Made by a program: the position numbers and the translations under genes. A stretch of DNA of 64,000 nucleotides from Rhodobacteraceae bacterium (ex Bugula neritina AB1) (GTDB taxonomy: Bacteria; Pseudomonadota; Alphaproteobacteria; Rhodobacterales; Rhodobacteraceae). The stretch is taken from NCBI GenBank assembly GCA_001730095.1, contig MDLF01000096.1, forward strand, positions 279,117 to 343,116. The letters are read 5' to 3'. Shown one piece after another: positions 44,137-53,500 of the stretch; position 1 is the first letter of the stretch; each line of letters starts with the position of its first letter. The notes below the pieces were generated by a model that saw only the letters and a list, made by a program, of their open reading frames with translations, searched no databases and was not told the origin of the DNA.

Positions 44137-45240
44137 ATGAGCCCGCTGGCAGGCCTTAAAGTGGTGGAACTTGCGCGTATCCTTGCGGGGCCCTGGATTG
44201 GACAGTCACTCGCGGATCTGGGTGCAGATGTGGTCAAAGTGGAAAGTCCAGATGGCGATGACACCCGCAAATGGGGGCCGCCATTCATCGAGCGGGACGG
44301 TGACAGGTCGGCGGCTTACTTCTATGCCGCCAACCGGGGCAAGGCGTGTGTTACCGCCGATTTTCGCACTGAAGAGGGCAGGCAGGTGGTAATCGGTCTG
44401 ATCCAGGATGCTGATATTCTGATCGAGAACTTCAAGGTGGGCGGGCTGAAGAAATACGGGCTGGACTACGACACGCTCTCAAAGATCAATCCCCGGCTGA
44501 TCTATTGTTCTGTGACAGGTTTTGGACAGGACGGCCCTTATGCGGCGCGTGCCGGTTATGACTTCTTGCTGCAAGGGATGTCCGGGCTGATGTCAATCAC
44601 CGGTGAACCAAACGGACAGCCGCAGAAAGTCGGGGTCGCGATTACGGATATTGTAACAGGGCTCTATGGCACAATCGGTATTCTTGCGGCGGTGGAACAG
44701 CGGCACACAACCGGGCGCGGCCAGCATCTGGACATGTCCTTGATGGATTGCGCCACAGCTTTGCTGGCAAATCAGGCGATGAACTATCTGGCGACCGGGG
44801 AAAGCCCGCAACGGCTGGGAAATGACCACCCGAATATCGCACCTTATCAGGTCATGGCGGTTAGTGACGGCCATGTGATCCTGGCGGTTGGGAACGACGG
44901 CCAGTTTCAACGGCTGTGTGACGTCCTTGGGTTAGCTGAATTGAAATCCGACAGGCAATTCCTGACCAACCAGTTGCGGGTGGCAAACCGCCAAGAGCTG
45001 ACGGCTCTTCTGGAAGCAGCCCTGCTCGGATGGACACAAGCCGAGCTCCTGTCGGCGCTGGAGGCGGCAACCGTGCCAGCGGGTCCAATCAATACAATCA
45101 GCCAGGCATTTGAGGATCCGCAGATGAGACACAGGCAAATGCAAATAGCGCCAGAAGGCGTGCCGGGTGTGCGCGGGCCATGGAAGTTTTCCGATGCGGA
45201 GCTAGCGCTGGAAAAAACAGCGCCGAAACTGCCGGAATAG
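44137..45240 (+). CDS. CaiB/BaiF family (class III) CoA-transferase
   Basis: The 367-residue protein is a family III CoA-transferase: LKVVELARILAGPWIGQSLA at the start, DLGADVVKVESPDGDDTR, and GQHLDMSLMDCATALLANQA, which includes the expected catalytic Asp region. Such enzymes move CoA between carboxylic acids, and substrates range from oxalate to succinate and glutarate. AAAGGA is spaced for ATG 44137; the ATG at 44131 would be too close. It diverges from zwf. The acyl substrate cannot be read here. Confidence 0.9.
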   Translation: MSPLAGLKVVELARILAGPWIGQSLADLGADVVKVESPDGDDTRKWGPPFIERDGDRSAAYFYAANRGKACVTADFRTEEGRQVVIGLIQDADILIENFKVGGLKKYGLDYDTLSKINPRLIYCSVTGFGQDGPYAARAGYDFLLQGMSGLMSITGEPNGQPQKVGVAITDIVTGLYGTIGILAAVEQRHTTGRGQHLDMSLMDCATALLANQAMNYLATGESPQRLGNDHPNIAPYQVMAVSDGHVILAVGNDGQFQRLCDVLGLAELKSDRQFLTNQLRVANRQELTALLEAALLGWTQAELLSALEAATVPAGPINTISQAFEDPQMRHRQMQIAPEGVPGVRGPWKFSDAELALEKTAPKLPE

Positions 45241-45377
45241 CTGCCGCATCAATCATCGCGTTTCCGCAAAGCTGGGGTTGCGATTGCCTTGGCGTGAGAA
45301 AGCACACTTTGCAGCGGCCGTGGTTTGGGTGAAAGTGCGGACACAGCTGGACGCAAAAACAACCAAAGGAACAGCCT

Positions 45378-47363
45378 ATGGCCGGAGCGTGCCGCATCAT
45401 TGAAAATACTTGGATCCCGCTGCCCGATGGGCGCAGGCTTGCCGCCCGAATGTGGCTGCCCGAACATGAGGGAACGTTTCCGGCGATCCTGGAGTATCTG
45501 CCCTATCGCAAGCGTGACGGAACCGCGCCGCGGGACGAGACCACGCATACCGTCTTTGCCTCCGAAGGCTATGCCTGCCTGCGGGTCGATATCGCCGGCA
45601 CCGGTGACAGCGAAGGGGTGTTTGATGATGAATACTCCGAGCAGGAGCTGAGTGATGGCGAGGCGGTGCTGCAATGGATTGCGGCGCAGCCCTGGTGCAC
45701 TGGCAGTATCGGCATGATCGGCATCAGCTGGGGCGGTTTCAACGGGCTGCAGCTGGCGTGCCGCCGCCCCGAAGCGTTGAAGGCAGTGGTCTCGGTGGCC
45801 TCAACCGTGGACCGCTATGCTGACGATATTCATTACATGGGCGGTTGCCTGCTCAGCGACAATGCCAATTGGGGCAGCCAGATGTTTGCCTATCAGTCTC
45901 GCCCTGCAGATCCGGAGCACCGGCCGGACTGGCGCGAGGATTGGATCAGGCGGATCGAAGATATGCCGTTTATGTCGGCAGAATGGCTGCGGCGGCAGAC
46001 ACGCGGGGGGTTCTGGAAACATGGCTCGGTCTGCGAGGATTGGAGCGCCATCCAGGCGCCGGTGCTGGCGATCACCGGCTGGGCAGATGCCTATGTGAAC
46101 GCGCCGCCCGCGCTGGCGGCAAATCTGACAGTTCCCGCCAAAGCGATGATCGGCCCGTGGGAGCACCGTTATGCCCATATTGCCAAGCTGGACCCGGCGA
46201 ATTTCCATGGCGAGGTGCTGGCCTGGTTCGGCAAATGGCTGAAAGGTGAAGAGACTGGGGCAGACGACCTGCCGAACTACCGCGTCTATATTCAGGAGCA
46301 TTTCAACCCGACCATGCAGAACAAGCCGCGCCAGGGGCGCTGGGCAGCAGAGGCCGCTTGGCCCTCTCCCAATGTGCAGGAACGGGTGATGCATCTGGGG
46401 GAAGCTGAGCTGGCAGAAGGCGCCACAAGCGGCACAGTGGTGGTCAGCAGCCCGGCAACGGTGGGGCAGGCGGGCGGTTATTTCTGTCCCGGTATGCGGT
46501 TTGACAATGAACTGGCAGGTGATCAGGCCGGGGATGACAGATTGTCTGCCTGTTTTGACACGGCGCCGTTGGCGGTGCCGCTGGAATTGCTGGGTCGGCC
46601 GCGGGTGAAGATTGCCTTCTCTGTGGACAAGCCGGTTGCGCAACTGGCGGCGCGGCTGTGCGATGTATCGCCCGAGGGCGTGTCGCAGCGGATTACCTTC
46701 AGGGCGCTGAACCTCGCCTGCCGGAACGGGTTCGAGGCGCCGGAGATTCTGGTACCCGGAGAGCGTTACGAGGCGGAGATCGAACTCAACGAATGCGCCC
46801 ACCGCCTGCAGCCAGGGCATGTGCTGCGGCTGGCGCTGTCAACGTCTTACTGGCCGATTGTCTGGCCTGCGCCAGAAGCCGCGGAAGTGACGCTGCATTT
46901 GGAAGGCTGTTCGTTGGTGTTGCCGGAACGCAGGGTTGCGGTGGAAATCGATCCGCAAAACCCCGGGCCGCCGCGCGACTACCCGCTGCTGAAATCGGGG
47001 AACCTGCGAGAGGCAGGCGGCAGCTCCAAGACCTGGACCCGCGAGGACGGGGCGCTGGTGCTGGACACCTTTGACGACTATGGCAAATCCGTGGACCCAT
47101 ATCATGGCATGTGCGTCGGCAGCCATGTGGCGATGCACTATGAGGTGCATCCCGATGACCCGGCGACGGCTGCCTTTGCCAGCAACTGGAATTTCGAGTT
47201 CGAGCGCGGCAGCTGGCAGGTCTCAATCGATACCGAGAACAAGATGACCTGCGATAGGGAGAACTTCTACCTCTGGCGCAGGGTCACTGCCTATGAAGGG
47301 GCCAGCAAGGAAGTTGTGCTGAGCAAAGAGTGGCAGGAGACCATTCCGCGCGGGCTTCTGTAA
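45378..47363 (+). CDS. CocE/NonD family hydrolase (X-Pro dipeptidyl-peptidase-like)
   Basis: The 661-residue protein has the S15/CocE alpha/beta-hydrolase domain. PAILEYLPYRKRDGT starts it, the nucleophile lies in GISWGG (about residue 118), and GPWEHRY supplies the likely catalytic His. A C-terminal jelly-roll domain follows (about residues 390-640). Family members hydrolyse esters or N-terminal dipeptides. There is no signal peptide. AAAGGAA precedes the ATG. It stands after the CoA-transferase with 137 bp between them, so co-transcription is possible but not shown. Confidence 0.88.
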   Translation: MAGACRIIENTWIPLPDGRRLAARMWLPEHEGTFPAILEYLPYRKRDGTAPRDETTHTVFASEGYACLRVDIAGTGDSEGVFDDEYSEQELSDGEAVLQWIAAQPWCTGSIGMIGISWGGFNGLQLACRRPEALKAVVSVASTVDRYADDIHYMGGCLLSDNANWGSQMFAYQSRPADPEHRPDWREDWIRRIEDMPFMSAEWLRRQTRGGFWKHGSVCEDWSAIQAPVLAITGWADAYVNAPPALAANLTVPAKAMIGPWEHRYAHIAKLDPANFHGEVLAWFGKWLKGEETGADDLPNYRVYIQEHFNPTMQNKPRQGRWAAEAAWPSPNVQERVMHLGEAELAEGATSGTVVVSSPATVGQAGGYFCPGMRFDNELAGDQAGDDRLSACFDTAPLAVPLELLGRPRVKIAFSVDKPVAQLAARLCDVSPEGVSQRITFRALNLACRNGFEAPEILVPGERYEAEIELNECAHRLQPGHVLRLALSTSYWPIVWPAPEAAEVTLHLEGCSLVLPERRVAVEIDPQNPGPPRDYPLLKSGNLREAGGSSKTWTREDGALVLDTFDDYGKSVDPYHGMCVGSHVAMHYEVHPDDPATAAFASNWNFEFERGSWQVSIDTENKMTCDRENFYLWRRVTAYEGASKEVVLSKEWQETIPRGLL

Positions 47364-47412
47364 AAGCTGCTGGGCGCTGTTGAGGCCCGGGAAATCGCCC
47401 GGACCTTCAGGA

Positions 47413-48267
47413 TCAGAAGTCGAGGCCCAGATCCAATGTGCGGGCCGAATGGGTGAGCGCGCCGGAGGAAATATAATCAACCCCGGTGGCGGCCACTTCG
47501 GCGATACGTTCCAGCCGCATGTTGCCGGAGGCTTCGGTCATCACGTGGCCTGTGGCCATTTCCACGGCCTTGATCAGGGTGGGGGTGTCCATATTGTCCA
47601 GAAGCACCACATCGGCACCGCCAGTAGTGATGACCTCCGCCAGCTGGTCCAGGGTGTCGACTTCGATCTCCACCTTCATCATGTGGCTGACAGAGGCCTT
47701 GGCGGCCTCGAGAACGGCGCGCACACCGCCTGCGGCAGCGATATGGTTATCCTTGATCAGGATCGCATCCGACAGGCTGAAACGGTGATTGTAGCCGCCG
47801 CCGTGCAGCACGGCCTGTTTCTCGGCAATCCGCAGGCCCGGCGTGGTCTTGCGGGTGCAGGTGATGCGGGTGGCAGTATCTTTGGTCTCGGCGGCGAATG
47901 CGGCAGTCAGAGTAGCGATGCCGGTGAGGCGCCCGGCAAAGTTCAGCGCCACGCGTTCACCTGACAGGATCGAAGCGGCTGAGCCTTTGATGGTCATCAG
48001 CGTGTCGCCCTTTTTGCAAGATGAGCCATCGGGCAGGAGAGTTTCGATCTTCAGCCCGGCATCTACCAAGTGGAACGCAATGCGGGCGATCTGCATGCCG
48101 GAGACCACGCCGGCCTCGCGGGCGTTCAGCCGGGCGGAATAGGTGGCAGAAGCCGGGATCACCGCGCGGGTGGTGACGTCGCCGTTCTGGCCCAGATCTT
48201 CCATCAGTGCGGATCGCACCATCGGTTCCAGGATCAGATCGGGCAGGGTGGCGAATTGGGTGCTCAT
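47413..48267 (-). CDS. nadC: Nicotinate-nucleotide diphosphorylase (quinolinate phosphoribosyltransferase)
   Basis: The 284-residue enzyme shows the QPRTase features RVALNFAGRLTGIATLTAAF, CTRKTTPGLRIAEKQAVLHG (PRPP/quinolinate binding) and VEVDTLDQL-type strand segments (VEIEVDTLDQLAE). It converts quinolinate and PRPP to nicotinate mononucleotide. Its ATG overlaps the nadB stop, ending the nadA-nadB-nadC operon. Confidence 0.96.
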   Translation of the reverse strand: MSTQFATLPDLILEPMVRSALMEDLGQNGDVTTRAVIPASATYSARLNAREAGVVSGMQIARIAFHLVDAGLKIETLLPDGSSCKKGDTLMTIKGSAASILSGERVALNFAGRLTGIATLTAAFAAETKDTATRITCTRKTTPGLRIAEKQAVLHGGGYNHRFSLSDAILIKDNHIAAAGGVRAVLEAAKASVSHMMKVEIEVDTLDQLAEVITTGGADVVLLDNMDTPTLIKAVEMATGHVMTEASGNMRLERIAEVAATGVDYISSGALTHSARTLDLGLDF

Positions 48268-49820
48268 GTCAGCTCCTCTTGAACCTTGGCGCGAATGGCC
48301 ATGGCCTCATTCAGGGTGAGGCGGGTGCGATGCGCCTGTGCCGGGTCGGTCTCGGGGAAGTCGTCGCGGAAGTGGCCGCCGCGGCTTTCCTCACGTTTGA
48401 GCGCAGCCGCAGCGATCAGCGTGGCGGTGGCGCACATATTGAGGAAGTTCTCGTCTGTGGCCTGTTCATCCTCAAGCCGGGCGATGGTGGCGAGTGCCTG
48501 TTTCAGGCCAGAAGCCGTACGCCGGACGCCCGCATGGGCGGTCATGGCTTCGCGCAGGGATTTCACAGCGGCGGAGGCAAGTTCCTGGCCGCCTTCCGGA
48601 AACTTTGGGCGGATCTCGCCAGCTGTTGCAGGCAGGTCCAGGCCGCCGATATCCTGCGCTGCGTTGCGGGCATAGACTAGCGCTTCCAGCAGGCCGTTTG
48701 ATGCAAGCCGGTTGGCGCCGTGCAAGCCGGTAGAAGAGGCTTCGCCGCAGACCCAGAGATTGGCCAGGCTGGTGCGGCCCTGAAGATCGGCCTCGACACC
48801 GCCCATGTGATAATGGGCGGCGACGGCAACGGGGATCGGCTGTGCCACCGGGTCGATGCCTGCGCGGGTGCAGGTTTCGGCGACGGTGGGGAACCGGGTC
48901 AGAACCTCGGCGCCAAGGGCCTCGCGGGTGTCGAGCATCGGGCGGCGGCCGCCTTGTGTTTCGGCAAAGATCGCGCGGGCGACAATATCACGGGGAGCTA
49001 GTTCAGCATCCGGGTGCGCCGAGACCATAAAGCGCTCGCCTTCTGCATTGATCAGTACCGCGCCTTCGCCGCGCAGAGCTTCGGTGGCCAGCGGAGCCGG
49101 ATCTTCGCCGATATCAAAAGCGGTGGGGTGGAATTGCACGAATTCGGGGTCAGCGATGCGGGCGCCGGCACGGGCGGCAAAGCCGATCACCTGGCCGCGG
49201 ATGCGGGGCGGATTGGTTGTGTGGGCAAAAAGCCCGCAAGAGCCGCCGCCTGCCAGAAGCACACCGGGGCATTTGATCAGCACCGAAGCGGAAGCGGCAT
49301 CGGCGCGGCTGATCCAGATGCCGGTGACGGTTTGCCCTTCTGTTTCCAGCCGTACGGCTTGGGTGTTTTCCAGCACTTGGATTGAGGGCTCGGCCTGCAC
49401 GGCGGTGATCAGCGATTGCATGATCCGATCACCGGCCTGATCGCCTTTCACCCGCACCACGCGGGCGGCGGAATGGGCGGCTTCGCGGCTCATCACATAG
49501 TTTCCGTCGGGGTCGCGGTCGAAGGGCGTGCCAAGCTCTGTCAGGTCAAGGATGTGCTCGCGGGCCAGCCGGGTGACCATCGCGGCAACCTCTGCGTCGA
49601 CGGTGCCAGCACCAGCCAGCAGAGTGTCACCCGCATGGGCTTCGGGTGTATCCGTGTTTGCCATCGCCGCAGCAACGCCGCCCTGCGCCCAGGCAGAGCT
49701 TGCCCCTTCGCCCAGAGTTTCCGGCGAGATCACCAGCACTGGCCGCGGCGCCAGTTCAAGTGCGGCGTAAAGTGCGCCCAGACCTGCGCCGGCAATAACG
49801 ATACGGCCGGTTTCAATCAC
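48264..49820 (-). CDS. nadB: L-aspartate oxidase
   Basis: The 518-residue flavoprotein has the FAD motif IVIAGAGLGALYAALEL at the start, SSAWAQGGVAAA around residue 41 and HYHMGGVEADLQGRTSLANL, all as in NadB. It oxidises aspartate to iminosuccinate for NAD synthesis. The start is a GTG three bases after the nadA stop. The C-terminus is coupled to nadC. Confidence 0.95.
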   Translation of the reverse strand: MIETGRIVIAGAGLGALYAALELAPRPVLVISPETLGEGASSAWAQGGVAAAMANTDTPEAHAGDTLLAGAGTVDAEVAAMVTRLAREHILDLTELGTPFDRDPDGNYVMSREAAHSAARVVRVKGDQAGDRIMQSLITAVQAEPSIQVLENTQAVRLETEGQTVTGIWISRADAASASVLIKCPGVLLAGGGSCGLFAHTTNPPRIRGQVIGFAARAGARIADPEFVQFHPTAFDIGEDPAPLATEALRGEGAVLINAEGERFMVSAHPDAELAPRDIVARAIFAETQGGRRPMLDTREALGAEVLTRFPTVAETCTRAGIDPVAQPIPVAVAAHYHMGGVEADLQGRTSLANLWVCGEASSTGLHGANRLASNGLLEALVYARNAAQDIGGLDLPATAGEIRPKFPEGGQELASAAVKSLREAMTAHAGVRRTASGLKQALATIARLEDEQATDENFLNMCATATLIAAAALKREESRGGHFRDDFPETDPAQAHRTRLTLNEAMAIRAKVQEELT

Positions 49821-49823
49821 TGG

Positions 49824-50876
49824 TCAGATGCCCAGTTTCTGGCTGAGGTCGATCATCCGCTGCACCGCAATGCGCGCCTTGTCGGCCACTACTGGATCGA
49901 CCTCGACCGGTTCGGACATGGTGTGCAGCGACCACAGGATCTTCTCCAGGGTGATCTTTTTCATGTAGGGGCACATGTTGCAGGGGCCGACGAATTCCAC
50001 CTCAGGCAGTTGGTCGGCAATGTTCGACGCCATCGAGCACTCGGTGATCAGCAGCGCCTTTTCCGGCTTTTCGTCGGTCACATATTTGACGATGCCGCTG
50101 GTGGAGCCAGAGAAGTCTGCCTCGGCCACCACATCCGGGGGGCATTCCGGGTGGGCGATCAGGCGGGTGCCCGGATTCCATTCGCGGAAATCGCGCAGAT
50201 CCTGGGCGGTGTACTGCTCGTGCACGATGCAGGAGCCTTCCCACCAGACGATGTTCTTTTGCGGCACCAGATTGGCGATGTTCTGCGCCAGATACTGGTC
50301 CGGGGTCATGATGATGGTGTCTTCTTCCAGTGCGGCCACAATCTGGGCTGCGTTGGAGGAAGTGCAGCAGATGTCAGAGGCTGCCTTCACCTCGGCGGTG
50401 GTGTTCACATAGGTGACCACTGGTGCGCCGGGGTAGCGGCGGCGCATCTCTGCAACACCCTCGGCGGTGATCGATTCCGCCAGCGAACAGCCAGCCTCCA
50501 TATCGGGGATCAGAACGGTTTTGTCCGGGCTGAGGATCTTGGAGGTTTCGGCCATGAAGTGAACGCCGCATTGCACAATCACGTCAGCCTCGACACGGGT
50601 GGCCTCGATCGCCAGCTGCAGGCTGTCGCCAACTACGTCCGAGATGCCGTGGTAAATTTCCGGCGTCATGTAGTTATGCGCCAGGATCACCGCATTGCGC
50701 TGCTTTTTCAGTTCTAGAATCGCCGCAACATAAGGCGCATGGGTGACCCATTCGACAGGGTTCACGACCCGGTCCATTCGGCCATAAATGTCTGCCATTT
50801 TCTCGGCAAGAGCCGGATTCGGCGCCAAATCATAATGGTTGGCGAGCTGATCCCGCATGGATTGCAGGTCGAACAT
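49824..50876 (-). CDS. nadA: Quinolinate synthase
   Basis: The 350-residue protein carries the three 4Fe-4S cysteines of NadA (VIVQCGVHFMAE; the segment SDICCTSSNAAQIV; GPCNMCPYMKKITLE). It condenses iminosuccinate with dihydroxyacetone phosphate to quinolinate. GAGGAAA precedes the ATG. It is the first gene of the nad operon. In the leader a 6-bp inverted repeat CAAAGT...ACTTTG (50887-50892 and 50908-50913) might bind a regulator, with low certainty. Confidence 0.95.
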   Translation of the reverse strand: MFDLQSMRDQLANHYDLAPNPALAEKMADIYGRMDRVVNPVEWVTHAPYVAAILELKKQRNAVILAHNYMTPEIYHGISDVVGDSLQLAIEATRVEADVIVQCGVHFMAETSKILSPDKTVLIPDMEAGCSLAESITAEGVAEMRRRYPGAPVVTYVNTTAEVKAASDICCTSSNAAQIVAALEEDTIIMTPDQYLAQNIANLVPQKNIVWWEGSCIVHEQYTAQDLRDFREWNPGTRLIAHPECPPDVVAEADFSGSTSGIVKYVTDEKPEKALLITECSMASNIADQLPEVEFVGPCNMCPYMKKITLEKILWSLHTMSEPVEVDPVVADKARIAVQRMIDLSQKLGI

Positions 50877-50941
50877 GGCGTTTCCTCAAAGTTGCATCCG
50901 GGGTGACACTTTGGGCGCGGTTTGTTTCACGTTCATATCGC

Positions 50942-51073
50942 GCACGCAAGCGCGTGCAGGCGGATTTGCAGCCAAATGCGGTGATTTGGCGCTAACAGTC
51001 GGCAAGGTTTTTTGAGCCTTTGCCATCTGTTAGTGCGGCAGGCGGGCTTTTTTGTCCGCTGCAGGCGGCGGAC
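50942..51073 (+). promoter_or_regulatory. Leader with four consecutive hairpins upstream of tupB
   Basis: Stems: GCACGC/GCGTGC (50942-50957), GCCAAAT/ATTTGGC (50971-50990), a longer one with CTAACAG/CTGTTAG and GGCAA/TTGCC arms (50992-51033), and GTCCGC/GCGGAC (51054-51073). T-runs lie at 51008-51013 and 51048-51053. The stretch from 50877 to 51217 has no supported gene. The structures could be a regulatory leader RNA for the tungstate transporter, or a binding region; I do not match them to a known riboswitch. Confidence 0.45.
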
Positions 51074-51217
51074 AGTTGAAATATGATGGTCAAAGTAGCC
51101 ATTTTCCAGTGGCCTGCCGTTTTTGACTGTTCCAATGCCTTGTCCTGTGATTTTGAAATCGGGCAGCAGGTGTTAGACCGCGCAAGCGTTAGGGCCGAAG
51201 GGAGCAAGCCGGGCGGG

Positions 51218-51922
51218 ATGGATGATCTGTGGGCAGGACTGAGCCAGGCCTTCTGGTTGCTGGTCACACTGGACGCGGATCTGGTGGAAATTACCCTGCG
51301 GTCGCTGCGGGTGACGCTGACAGCGCTGGCGATTGCCTGTGTGATCGCCTTGCCGCTGGCGGCCTTTCTGGCGGTGCGCCGGTTCCGGGCACGCCGGGCC
51401 ACAATTGCTGTTCTGAATGCGTTGATGGGGCTGCCACCGGTGGTGGTTGGCTTGGTCGTCTATGTGTTTCTGTCGCGTGCCGGGCCGTTTGGAGTATTCG
51501 GCCTGCTGTTTACGCCCACGGCTATGATCATTGCACAAGTGATCATCGTGGTGCCGTTGGTGGCCTCTATTGCCCATCAGTCGCTCAGGGAACTGTGGAG
51601 CGACTATCACGATTTGCTGATCTCGATGAATGCGACCCAGCTGCAGCGCATCCAGGCATTGCTGTGGGACGGGCGGCGGGCGCTGCTGACGGCGGCGCTT
51701 GCGGGCTTTGGCCGAGCCATTGGAGAAGTCGGGGCGATTATGGTGGTGGGCGGCAATATCGATCATGCCACCCGTGTGCTGACGACGGCGATTGCGCTGG
51801 AAACTGGCAAGGGTGAGTTCGCCATGGCGCTGGGTCTGGGCTTTGTGCTGATCGCCTTGGCGATTGCGGTGAACCTGTGCATCCATTGGCTGGGCCGTAC
51901 CGAGAGCGAGGGGCGCTGGTGA
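51218..51922 (+). CDS. tupB: Tungstate-type ABC transporter permease
   Basis: The 234-residue membrane protein has five or six helices and the binding-protein-dependent permease loop (LLTAALAGFGRAIGEVGAIM, about residues 160-179, the EAA-type motif). The partner substrate-binding protein identifies it as TupB. ATG 51218 begins the first periplasmic/helical segment MDDLWAGLSQAFWLL; the open frame upstream is leader sequence. The stop overlaps the tupC ATG (TGATG). Confidence 0.87.
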   Translation: MDDLWAGLSQAFWLLVTLDADLVEITLRSLRVTLTALAIACVIALPLAAFLAVRRFRARRATIAVLNALMGLPPVVVGLVVYVFLSRAGPFGVFGLLFTPTAMIIAQVIIVVPLVASIAHQSLRELWSDYHDLLISMNATQLQRIQALLWDGRRALLTAALAGFGRAIGEVGAIMVVGGNIDHATRVLTTAIALETGKGEFAMALGLGFVLIALAIAVNLCIHWLGRTESEGRW

Positions 51923-52632
51923 TGCAGATGTTCCCGCTGGTAGCCAAAGGCGCGCAGGTGCGCCGCCGCGGCAAGGTGCTGGTTGGTCCGGTTGACCTGA
52001 CTTTGGGCGGGCAGGGGACGTCGATTGTGATTGGCCCCAACGGTGCGGGCAAGACAACGCTGCTGAAGATGCTGCACGGGATCGTGCGGATGAATGGCGG
52101 CAGCCTCGATTGGGCCTGTCCGCTGGAGGAAGCGCAGAAGCGGCAGGCCTTTGTGTTCCAGACCCCGGTGATGCTGCGGCGCACGGTGATCGACAATATC
52201 GCCTACCCTTTGCGGCTGACCGGCGTGGGGCGCAAGGACGCGCGGGAACGGGCGGCGGATTGGGCCTCTCGGGTTGGGCTGGGAGAGATCCTGCAGCGTC
52301 AGGCCACCATGCTTTCAGGGGGCGAACGGCAGAAACTGGCGCTGGCACGCGCGCTTGTCCGAGAACCGGATGTTCTGTTTCTCGATGAACCCTGCGCGGC
52401 TCTTGACGGCCGCGCCACCCGCGAGATCGAAGAAATCCTGGCGCAAGCTTCGGACAATGGCACCAGGCTGATCATGTCCACCCACAACATGGGGCAGGCC
52501 CGGCGGCTGGCAGATGAGGTGATCTTTGTCCTTGGCGGCCGCATTCACGAATTCAGCCCGGCGAAACCTTTTTTTGCTGGGCCCGGAACCTCTCAGGGAC
52601 GCGCATTTCTGAACGGAGATATTGTCGAATGA
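51922..52632 (+). CDS. tupC: Tungstate-type ABC transporter ATP-binding protein
   Basis: The 236-residue ATPase has Walker A GPNGAGKTT (about residues 38-46), the Q-loop VFQTPVML, the ABC signature LSGGERQKLALARAL, Walker B VLFLDEPCAAL and the His-switch STHNM. It powers import with TupB and TupA. Translation is coupled at both ends (TGATG with tupB, ATGA with tupA). Confidence 0.9.
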   Translation: MQMFPLVAKGAQVRRRGKVLVGPVDLTLGGQGTSIVIGPNGAGKTTLLKMLHGIVRMNGGSLDWACPLEEAQKRQAFVFQTPVMLRRTVIDNIAYPLRLTGVGRKDARERAADWASRVGLGEILQRQATMLSGGERQKLALARALVREPDVLFLDEPCAALDGRATREIEEILAQASDNGTRLIMSTHNMGQARRLADEVIFVLGGRIHEFSPAKPFFAGPGTSQGRAFLNGDIVE

Positions 52633-53432
52633 AACGTTTGATTTTGGCTGCTGCTGCCACCGCAGCGCTGGCCACGGCCGGTTTGGCGGAAGAGATGAAG
52701 ATGGCGGTGACCACTTCATTCCACAATTCCGGCCTGGCAGAGGTGCTGCTGCCGGAAATCAAGAAAGATCTGGATCTGGACGTGCACTTGCTGGTTGTTG
52801 GGACCGGCCAGGCGATCCGCTTGGGTGAAGCGGGAGACGTGGATGCGATTCTGGTGCATTCGAAGAATGCTGAGGAGGCGTTCCTGGCGGCTGGGCATGG
52901 CACCCACCGACGCGAAATCATGTACAATGATTTTGTGTTCATCGGACCCAAAGAGGATGCAGCTAGCATAGCAGATGCTGAAGATGCTGCGGAGGCGCTG
53001 AAGAGGATTGCAAATGCTGAAGCGTCCTTTGTCAGTCGCGGTGATGACAGCGGCACGCATAAGAAAGAGCTGAACCTGTGGGCGTCTGCCGGGTTGAATA
53101 CCGAGGCTTTCGGTCCTTGGTACCGCGCAGTCGGCGCCGGCATGGGGGCGGCTCTCAATACGGCTTCGGGTATGGATGGCTACATCATGTCAGACCGGGC
53201 GAGCTGGCTGAACTTTGGCAACAAAGGCGGGCTGGCGCTTCTTTTCGCGGGTGATCCGGTTCTGTTCAACCAATACGCCTTTATCCCGGTGAATCCCCAG
53301 ATGCATAGTCACGTAAAAGACGGGCTGGCCACGCGTCTGGAAGAATGGCTGGTTTCCGACAAGGCCAAAATGTTGATCAACACCTATATGATCAATGGAG
53401 AAGCGCTGTTTGTTTTCAACGCTGAGCAGTAA
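52629..53432 (+). CDS. tupA: Tungstate-binding periplasmic protein
   Basis: The 267-residue precursor has a signal peptide (MKRLILAAAATAALATAGLA). The mature N-terminus AVTTSFHNSGLAEVLLP has the TTS segment expected for oxyanion binding in TupA. FVSRGDDSGTHKKELNLW and GDVDAILVHS are conserved in TupA proteins and differ from ModA. It should deliver tungstate, or perhaps molybdate, to TupBC. The gene order B-C-A is less usual than A-B-C. Metal supply could matter for the molybdopterin enzyme SoeA in this window. Confidence 0.88.
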   Translation: MKRLILAAAATAALATAGLAEEMKMAVTTSFHNSGLAEVLLPEIKKDLDLDVHLLVVGTGQAIRLGEAGDVDAILVHSKNAEEAFLAAGHGTHRREIMYNDFVFIGPKEDAASIADAEDAAEALKRIANAEASFVSRGDDSGTHKKELNLWASAGLNTEAFGPWYRAVGAGMGAALNTASGMDGYIMSDRASWLNFGNKGGLALLFAGDPVLFNQYAFIPVNPQMHSHVKDGLATRLEEWLVSDKAKMLINTYMINGEALFVFNAEQ

Positions 53433-53457
53433 CGCGTCAGGGTGACACCTGCCCATT

Positions 53458-53487
53458 CCGGCTGTCAGGGATACGCCGAACAGCCGG
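53458..53487. terminator. Hairpin between convergent tupA and the DUF1045 gene
   Basis: CCGGCTGT (53458-53465) pairs with ACAGCCGG (53480-53487). There is no T-run on either side, so termination is only possible, for either strand. Confidence 0.4.
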
Positions 53488-53500
53488 GGTGGGCCGCGCT

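Noticed and set aside
49416..50717. Plus-strand frame of more than 430 codons antisense to nadB and nadA
   Set aside because: Composition follows the complementary nad genes, with no family similarity.
50877..51217. A known molybdenum/tungsten cofactor riboswitch upstream of tupB
   Set aside because: The hairpins there do not show the conserved sequence blocks that I know for that riboswitch, so I list only an unassigned leader.
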